Shown here: in pieces, positions 57,556 to 64,000 of the stretch | Position numbering within the stretch: the stretch's first letter is position 1 | Layout: each line of letters starts with the position of its first letter | Assembly: GCF_000005505.3 (NCBI RefSeq) | Contig: NC_016132.3 | Span: 56,124,914 to 56,188,913, forward strand | DNA length: 64,000 nucleotides | Source of the DNA: Brachypodium distachyon | Taxonomy: Eukaryota > Streptophyta > Magnoliopsida > Poales > Poaceae | Reading direction: 5' to 3' | Position numbers and translations under genes: made by a program | Notes under the pieces: model-generated | Database searches by the model: none | Told to the model about the DNA's origin: nothing | What the model saw: only the letters and a program-made list of their open reading frames with translations

Positions 57556-58088
57556 TCAATGAAGATGGAAGTTCAGTATCATTTTGTTTCTTAACCTGTA
57601 TGCGGATCTGTATGGAACTATGCTTCTGTAATTTTGTGTTAGCAACTGTGATGGGAACTATGTGTTTGTAACTATGTGCTGGGAAGAGTACTCTGCTGGG
57701 CACTATGTGCTGGGAAGTTTAATTGATGCACTATGTTTGGAATTGTGCTGTCAAACTTTGCTGTCAAACTGTGCTGTTCAAACTGTGTTGTAACCATGTG
57801 CTGGGAAGTTTAATTGATGCACAACATGATGTGTTAGATGACAAATTTGACAATGAAATTTAAATATCATAGGGAATTCAAATTAAAATAGTGCATACTC
57901 CATTGCAGAACCATATCATAGGGAATTCAAATTCAAATAGTGCATTACATGACCATATCATAGGAAATTCAAATAGTGCATTACAAATACTAAGGAATTA
58001 CAAAGCATACAACAACTCTAACATTAGCAGTTCTACAGCAACTGAAGTCTTAGCACTTCATCAATACTACTTGCTGCCATTTCTTCAT
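57556..58088. other. Convergent 3' region between the two MULE genes
   Basis: Contains repeats of TGTGCTGGGAAG and AACTATGTG (57640-57815) and ATCATAGGGAATTCAAATT copies (57865-57975). No gene. Both MULE transcripts must end here. Confidence 0.6.
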
Positions 58089-59036
58089 TCAACAAGGGTT
58101 CATGCCTGCTGAATATGGGACTGATCCATCGACAACACCAACATAGCAATCAAACTCATGTAGGCGAGTGATATCTGGAGATCCATGTGCTCCACCATAG
58201 TCAGTATAATCTTCATCTGAATCTTCGTCTGAGTGATCCACAGGAAAGATTGTTGTACCATCAGTAATCAAAGGAGCCCTATCTATAACCTCATGCACAT
58301 GAACAATCACATCGAAAGTCACTGTGCGACGTCTATCCGGCTGCTCCCAACCATTATTGAAATACTCTAGCGAGGCCAGGGTCTCTTCGTCATCTGCTCC
58401 ATCGTCAATTGGCAGTTGCATAGGCTCAGGAATTTCTACCTTCAACTTCTTGGGAATTTTTGAGGGATTCTTCATCCATGCACTCAACTTGACGCATCTC
58501 AGGTCAATCGGCGTCATCATCTCCACGAACTCGCCCCCGATTGAGTTAACTACTCTACTCATGAAAGTAGGCTCTGCCGCATCCTCCGGCAGCCCATCAA
58601 AACTAAGCACAGTTTTGAAGCAGAGGTCAGATTGCTCGCCACCAAAAGCCCGGCACCACCGACGGAATCGCAAAGTGCATCCGCAACAGCGCAACAACCT
58701 TGATTGGTACAACACATTCGTGCAGTCTTCCTCTGAATCGAATCGAAGCAAGAAATGGCCGGCAGGATGACTCACCTTCCCACAGACGCCCCCCACGATT
58801 CCGCCACCTTTCACCACGGCCTGCACTATATCGCTCAGCTTCACTGTCGTTGGCGTCGGGTTCCCTGGTCCACGATGGATGCTCGCCACCAGAGCTCGGC
58901 CTCGGAGCCAAGCTTCGTTAGCTTCCATGGTGAGAGTACGGGCAACAACAATGTGCCCCGTCTCCGGCCTCAGCTCGGGCTCCCCATGCCGGTACAGCTC
59001 GTGGAAGCGTCGGCTGCTCGGGATGTGGCCCGACAT
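58089..59036 (-). CDS. MULE ORF2: DUF4283-like protein, convergent with ORF1
   Basis: Single exon, 315 aa, ATG at 59036, 131 bp inside the right TIR. A domain from about residue 45 to 185 resembles DUF4283: LSDIVQAVVKGGGIVGGVCG, HFLLRFDSEEDCTNVL, CTLRFRRWCRAFGGE and VLSFDGLPEDA. No CCHC knuckle follows. The C-terminus is acidic (DHSDEDSDEDYTDYGG) and ends in Cys. DUF4283 proteins are common in plant mobile elements and are thought to bind nucleic acid. Here the gene lies inside the TIRs and faces ORF1, the arrangement of mudrB relative to mudrA in maize MuDR, although it is not mudrB-like by sequence. The frame is intact, so it may still be expressed. Confidence 0.75.
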   Translation of the reverse strand: MSGHIPSSRRFHELYRHGEPELRPETGHIVVARTLTMEANEAWLRGRALVASIHRGPGNPTPTTVKLSDIVQAVVKGGGIVGGVCGKVSHPAGHFLLRFDSEEDCTNVLYQSRLLRCCGCTLRFRRWCRAFGGEQSDLCFKTVLSFDGLPEDAAEPTFMSRVVNSIGGEFVEMMTPIDLRCVKLSAWMKNPSKIPKKLKVEIPEPMQLPIDDGADDEETLASLEYFNNGWEQPDRRRTVTFDVIVHVHEVIDRAPLITDGTTIFPVDHSDEDSDEDYTDYGGAHGSPDITRLHEFDCYVGVVDGSVPYSAGMNPC

Positions 59037-59167
59037 TGCCCAACCCGCGCAGATCTAGGGTTCCGCCTGCAACTTCCGCCTGAGAGTTCGTGAAGTGGAC
59101 GGAGGTGGAAGAAGACGAGAGTGAAAGAGAGAAGGACATGGTCCGGCTCGACCATCTGCGAATATAG

Positions 59168-59363
59168 CCGGTCGGTATGTGCCATGCTGGACGGCGCGCT
59201 GGAGGACACGGTGGCCCGACATGCGGGCCCGAACGGTCAGAAACATGCTTAGTCGCTAGCAACGGAGGGGTTAACTGAAACCGGTGGTTTTTTGTAACCA
59301 AACGAATACTGGTACCAAGTTGAAACCCTAGTCAGTAATGTGGTGATTTTCTGTAATTTACTC
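59168..59363 (-). repeat. MULE right terminal inverted repeat
   Basis: Complement of 55227-55423. It also contains the upstream region of ORF2. Confidence 0.9.
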
Positions 59364-59373
59364 TTTAAAGATG
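59364..59373. repeat. MULE target site duplication, right
   Basis: TTTAAAGATG, same as 55217-55226. Confidence 0.85.
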
Positions 59374-61204
59374 CTATGGGACGCACTTGTCTTTCTTCGT
59401 CGGGTCATGGTGCGCCATGGGTGCCATTGGAGGTTCTCATGGCTCGAAAGAATGCTGCCGAGGAGAGCCTACACGTGCTCTGGATGCAGGTATGGTATCC
59501 AGTGACCCAATGGGTCTTCTCGGCCCATTCCCATCCATCTCCCATTGGGTCGACTGGACCACTTTGTAGTTTGTACATGCCATCTCTCCATACCGCATGA
59601 CCTGGTCGACTGGCCGAGCCTTGGCCCAATACAAAAACCAAAATACGTGCATGCTTTAGCGCTGTGGGAGCTTGCCTGAAGGGAGATGCTTGATAGAGCC
59701 TTGGTCAGTTGGTTGGACCAAATGCAGCCAACAAACAACTCCCCACGCGCGCACTGTAAGAACGTGATCTCGTAACCAGAGAAACGAAGATTACGCATTT
59801 CTTCTTAGTTTGTTTTTTGACGTTTTGCATATGTTTCTAGTCGAGTGTATTCTTGCATATGTCTTTAGCTGATGTCCTTAGCTCGGTGTACCAGTACATC
59901 CTTGGGATCCGTGGGGCTCAAACACAAGTCCCCCTCAGCACGACAATGTGCTGACTAGTGAAATATATTCGGTAGATCCTGGCAGGGCAATGATTTTTAC
60001 ACGCTGAATGCTTTTCGGCCAACAGCATGTCCTGACTTGGAGAACCAGCAGCATGCAGTGCCCCTTTGATTATCGATCAGATTGGACCAAATCTTGAGCC
60101 GATTGGAGTCTCGTGACTACCAGCATCTCCCGGTGGTACTGGCAAGTTGGCAACTGGTTAACTGCTCGGAGACTGAAAGCAACAAGCGCCGAACACAATC
60201 CAGATGGCCGTATCCAAGGCCAACTAGTACTACATCTTCAAGGGAAAGAGATGAGAAGACGAACATACACATAAACAATGTGACCAACGCACCGCAGGGC
60301 GCAGGCCCAGAGCTTCCGAGAATTTGCTCTCTGCAGGAAATCGCCAGACTGCGCACGGTACGGCTCTGGATGTTATCCCAAAATCCAGATGCAGCCCACG
60401 CCGTCGGGTTGGAGGAGGAGTGGCATTCATGAACAGAGCAAGAACTAGGGAAAGAGAAATGCAGAATCCAGGCACCTCCGCCACACCACTTTCTCACCCG
60501 AAATGCAGAGTCCAAAGCTACTTTCCCAGTGCCCACCCTCTGGAAACATACCCCTTACATGCTCATTGCTCAGAGATGACACGCCGTACCTGTATGGCTG
60601 TGCCTGTGCTTCTCCTTGTCTTTCATCACCATGACCATCCCAAGCACAGGCTGCACAGCAAGTTCCTTGAAGCATGTTCTTTCACTCAATATAAGTTTAC
60701 TATTGACGCCTAGGTAAGCGTGCTCTTTCACTGAATAAGTTTCCCGCTCAGATTTCGCGCACTGTATTTGATTGGCACAAATAATTGCCCCCTCATTCTA
60801 CATGCCATGGCTCTGCAGAACAAAAGGAACAAAAAGGGGGTGAGCTAATTTAATAGGGGGCTAATGAATCATAGTATTTGACTTCTTACGTTCAAAATAA
60901 GACGCAGAGAAGCACATGTGTAAGAGCAGACAAGGTGATGCGATGTAAAACAATATAAGGACGGCCCCGCCTTGCTAAGTTTCAGACGCCTCTGCTATCC
61001 CGTGTGCGCGTGCATACGAGAGAGCTGAGCCACCTGGTGGTCACGCAGTCCCCACTGCTCCCCTCTCCATATCATTGTCTGCATGGTATGGCACAGGGAT
61101 GTGCATACATATGCTAGGCAAGAGCAGAGCCACGGGGGCAGGTACGCACTCACAACTACACAAGAGCTCTTGCAGAATTGCACCAGTCTTCCAAATCTGC
61201 AATC
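59374..61204. other. Intergenic upstream of EPFL9
   Basis: Several ORFs of 60-140 codons overlap on both strands (for example 60117-60536 minus) without family motifs. No gene is supported. Confidence 0.5.
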
Positions 61205-61211
61205 TATATAG
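61205..61211 (+). promoter_or_regulatory. TATA box of EPFL9
   Basis: TATATAG, 99 bp upstream of the ATG at 61304. Confidence 0.65.
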
Positions 61212-61303
61212 CCTCTAGCATTTGCTACCTTAAGCTGTTTCTCTAATCCAAGCAGACTACCATCCTCCCATTTCCTATCCGTCTACCCATTTGAAGAAGG
61301 GTT

Positions 61304-62160
61304 ATGGCCAGTGGTTGCCCCACAACTACCTCAAGCTCCCTTCTCTTCTTCTTCCTCCTCTCTTGCATGCTTATCAGCCATGCTCTTTGCAACCAAGGTT
61401 ACCATGGCAGCACCTCAGGTTTCACTTCTTTGTTATGAATACTGAGTGGTTTGTGTCTATTCTTTCTTTAGTCTGCATACCTGAACTATTTATTCACTTG
61501 TTTCACTTCAATGTGTTGTACAGATGCAGATTATGAGGAACAACATTACCAGGGACTGCCTGAAGAACATATAGACTTGCAAGAGAACATGAAGGTACAT
61601 ATCCCATCTAGTTAGCACCAAGTGTTTTTCTTATGACTGCTAGCACTTTATAAATAATAACATTACTTATTCTTCACCAATCTATATGTCTGTGAAAAAC
61701 GTTCTTTGTAAATGTCAACTTGCTTCAAATGCTATACATGTATATGGAGTTTTTGACAGGAGAAAAATGATTCCAGCTAGCAACTCCACCATGTAAAACA
61801 AACTGGTACGAGGATATCGTAGCCACTAGCACTACTATTGCTCCTACAGTAGTAGTGAAATCTAAGAACAAGAGCAAAGTAATACGAATACCCAAGTTAA
61901 TTAGGAAAATAGGGCCCCATGACATCAACATCTGAAAGCAACAATAACTAATATGATGTTCACATGCTTCACATCAGGGTCCAAACAAGGAGAAACTGCC
62001 CAAGTATGCAAGGAGAATGCTGATTGGTTCAATAGCTCCAATATGCACGTACAACGAGTGCAGGGGTTGTAGATTCAAGTGTACGGCGGAGCAAGTTCCG
62101 GTGGACGCAAATGACCCTATGAATAGTGCCTACCATTACAAGTGTGTCTGCCACAGGTGA
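61304..62160 (+). CDS. EPFL9: EPFL9/STOMAGEN stomatal patterning peptide precursor
   Basis: Three exons: 61304-61418, 61524-61594 and 61978-62160, giving 122 aa (phases 1 and 0, GT-AG). The N-terminus MASGCPTTTSSSLLFFFLL is a signal peptide ending near ALCNQ. A linker with EEQHYQGLPEEHIDL precedes the processing region KYARRML. The mature peptide begins IGSIAPICTYNECRGC and ends SAYHYKCVCHR. It has six cysteines spaced as in EPFL9, and CTYNECRGC plus AEQVPV are diagnostic. In Arabidopsis the secreted peptide from mesophyll competes with EPF1/EPF2 at ERECTA-family and TMM receptors and promotes stomatal formation. The same role is inferred here. Confidence 0.96.
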
Positions 62161-63431
62161 TCACTAATAATTATTAGGAGTTTCTATGTTATGATATTTC
62201 TTGGTAGAGAGTAGTAGTTCTTCATTTTTCCTCTTTTTTTCCTTCTATTCTCTTTCTCTGTTAAAAGGGCTTCACTTTTTCCTTCTTCTTTCTTACAAGA
62301 GGTTAGCTAGTAGCAAACTGGAGGGGCATTTTGTACTTTAAGATGTTTGGCTCAGTTTGTGAACTAGTAATTTTGGGAGAAAAATGGACTGAAATTTTGA
62401 AATCCGAAGAGCAGCTTAGTTGTGCAGATGAACAGTTACTTCTTAACCTACGGCAAAAGCATCGTGTCTATAAACAGACCTGCATGAACCATGAAGTCTT
62501 CTGCTTGAACAGCCTTAGAGCTGCAGACTGGAAATGTGTATAAATGCTGTAAATATTCTTCTGTTCGACCTGAAGTTGACAGTATCTTCTCTCCACCCTG
62601 GGCATCTTCAGTTTTCATGGGATTTCGTGCCATTTCTCTTTCCATGGTAACAAGTTAACAACCACCTATACAAGGGAGCAGTAGATTCGTCCAGACAAAT
62701 CATGGAAGAAAGTTCATGATGACTAAGGGCAAGCAAAAAAGAAGACTTCTGTGTAGAACTGCAGACTGCACTCCTTAAGCAGAGCAGCCTTCTTTTTTTA
62801 CGTCAACCGAACATATATTTCTGAGTATAAACATATGCTCATTCACATCTCTAAATTAAGAACTCTAATTGCGTAAGTGCACTATATTTTCTGACACAAA
62901 ACTTGTACCGTGGGTAATAAAGACTCCAGTACGAAACAGAGCATTTATTTTGCAACACAGAGCCTGCAGGGTGCCTCATATGCATTCAACAACAGAACAG
63001 TGGAAGATTTGTCTCGATAGGAAATATTGGTTAGCTACTCTTTTACTGGAAGTGTAAGGACACTTATACACAACGGGACACCCTAGACCTAGAGCAGCTC
63101 ATTCATATCAAAGGGCACTGTATGCTGTGATGTTCAGGCATCGCTTTCCGTTGGCAAAAATTGCTCTCCTTAAACCTTTTTCCGGTCAAATTGATTACTA
63201 ATAGGGATGAAACGGATCCTGCAAATGTCCCGCTTCTAATCCAACCTCCAAATCAATTAGCAAATCAGTTAAGCGGAACAAGCAGGATCCCACTTGCATC
63301 CCTAATTACAATGCCTGAACCACTGCTCATCCTACATTCAGGTTCTACTTTTGTGTGGACATAGTTAGCTACAGAGCTGGCGTGAATTACTAACAAGATG
63401 ACTGTCACACAGTTACCTGCAGAACCATGTT
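62161..63431. other. EPFL9 3' flank and spacer
   Basis: Contains a pyrimidine-rich run (62220-62300) and no coding frame that can be supported. Confidence 0.5.
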
Positions 63432-64000
63432 TTACTTTGGCAAGTCCATTTGACCCATGGGCAACAAAAGATTGTTCTCTGCTAGTGCAAGGTACTGCAT
63501 CAAGCAGAGCTCATCAGAATCTAGTGTTTTACCCAATACCAAGAGGTTAAGACATGAACTTCTAAAAAGTAAGCATGCAAAAAAACTCTTGTAAGTCTTC
63601 CGAAATTGAAGGCATGTAGCTTAATCATGCCTTTTTGAACAGTATTCAGTTAATCGTATCTAAAGACAGTGGCAGACTCATATCATGTAAATGCTGTCCC
63701 ACACATTAAAAAGGGCAATTTATGAGTAACATGTTTGAACTTCATGATTTCGAAACCAACAAAAACAAAGAATTACCGTGAAGAGCTGAAGATAGCAAGT
63801 TTACCATTTGCTTTAGTGCAGCTTCAAATAGCTTTGGCACCAGCACGTAGATGTCCTCAAAAGACAAAGAGAAAAAGAAAGATCAATCCAGTGGCATTAT
63901 GAGAGACATACGGTGAGAGGAATAAAAAGCTGCCATTCAGCGGCCCTAGTGCTACCTTTTGGCGGTAGAAGTTGGTCACCATTTTCTTAAGAAAACAAGA
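63432..64000 (-). CDS. Possible 3' exons of an unrecognised gene, partial
   Basis: On the minus strand three short pieces have compatible splice borders and phase 0: 63956-64000 (FLKKMVTNFYRQK, donor AAAG|GTAGC), 63806-63856 (DIYVLVPKLFEAALKQM, acceptor after a pyrimidine tract, donor ATG|GTAAAC) and 63432-63494 (YLALAENNLLLPMGQMDLPK, then stop). The 5' part would lie beyond the window. I do not recognise the protein, and chance ORFs cannot be excluded, least of all for the last piece. Confidence 0.35.

Larger units (their letters stand above)
55227..59363. mobile_element. Mutator-like element (MULE), 4.1 kb, complete ends
   Basis: Terminal inverted repeats of about 196 bp begin GAGTAAATTACAGAAAA on both ends and share GGTTTCAGTTAACCCCTCCG, GCTAGCGACTAAGCATGTTT and GTCGGGCCACCGTGTCCTCC. 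The element is flanked by a perfect target duplication. Inside are two convergent genes: a MuDR-type ORF on the plus strand (55703-57555) lacking the catalytic and SWIM parts, and a DUF4283-like ORF on the minus strand (58089-59036). The element should be non-autonomous but mobilisable if a matching transposase exists. Confidence 0.9.

Noticed and set aside
60117..60536. 139-codon minus ORF and overlapping plus ORFs upstream of EPFL9
   Set aside because: Mutually overlapping frames with no motif or splice support.
1..64000. tRNA, rRNA, CRISPR arrays or bacterial-style operons
   Set aside because: None seen. The repeats present are plant satellites and transposons, and the genes have introns and plant families.

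Overview
The window is nuclear DNA of a grass, most likely a Pooideae cereal of the wheat/barley group. This rests on GC-rich first exons with intron-bearing plant genes, Stowaway MITEs with CTCCCTCCGT-type ends, a Ty1/copia element, a MULE, a LINE remnant and typical monocot gene families. Gene order (DUF538, NPF, RhoGDI, PPR, type I MADS, DIR1-like LTP cluster, EPFL9/STOMAGEN) agrees with what I remember of the distal long arm of rice chromosome 1. That would suggest a Triticeae group 3 location, but this is inference from memory and was not checked.

Layout. 1-735: 5' end of a PLS-type PPR gene (minus) that leaves the window. 917-7281: a complete but dead copia element (LTRs, 5-bp target duplication) inserted just upstream of that PPR gene. 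10395-11044: two-exon DUF538 gene (minus). 14382-17018: Stowaway MITEs, one split by a 1.74-kb insertion. 17741-23705: NPF (NRT1/PTR) transporter gene (plus) with a duplicated first exon and promoter and a stray PPR fragment in the intervening intron. 24299-28108: organellar RRM gene (minus) whose second intron contains a whole intronless PPR gene. 28.8-31.6 kb: a 106-bp tandem satellite with a 518-bp higher-order repeat. 34569-36285: RhoGDI (minus), head to head with a P-type PPR gene (36792-38294, plus). 40045-41205: type I MADS gene (minus). 41636-43030: small RIN4/NOI-like gene (minus). 46190-54482: three tandem lipid-transfer-protein-like genes (plus), the third a pseudogene, sharing a promoter module. 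51.05-53.5 kb: LINE remnant. 55227-59363: complete MULE with 196-bp TIRs, a 10-bp target duplication and two convergent genes (a truncated MuDR-type ORF and a DUF4283-like ORF). 61304-62160: EPFL9/STOMAGEN. 63.4-64 kb: possible 3' exons of an unrecognised minus-strand gene.

The host genes are mostly independent housekeeping or developmental genes: organellar RNA processing (three PPR genes, one RRM), Rho GTPase recycling (RhoGDI), peptide or nitrate transport (NPF), stomatal patterning (EPFL9) and secreted lipid-binding proteins (LTP cluster). The most unusual structures are the MULE with a convergent accessory gene, the nested PPR/RRM pair, the duplicated NPF first exon, the higher-order satellite and the inverted GTCACGG/CCGTGAC promoter module shared by the three LTP copies.
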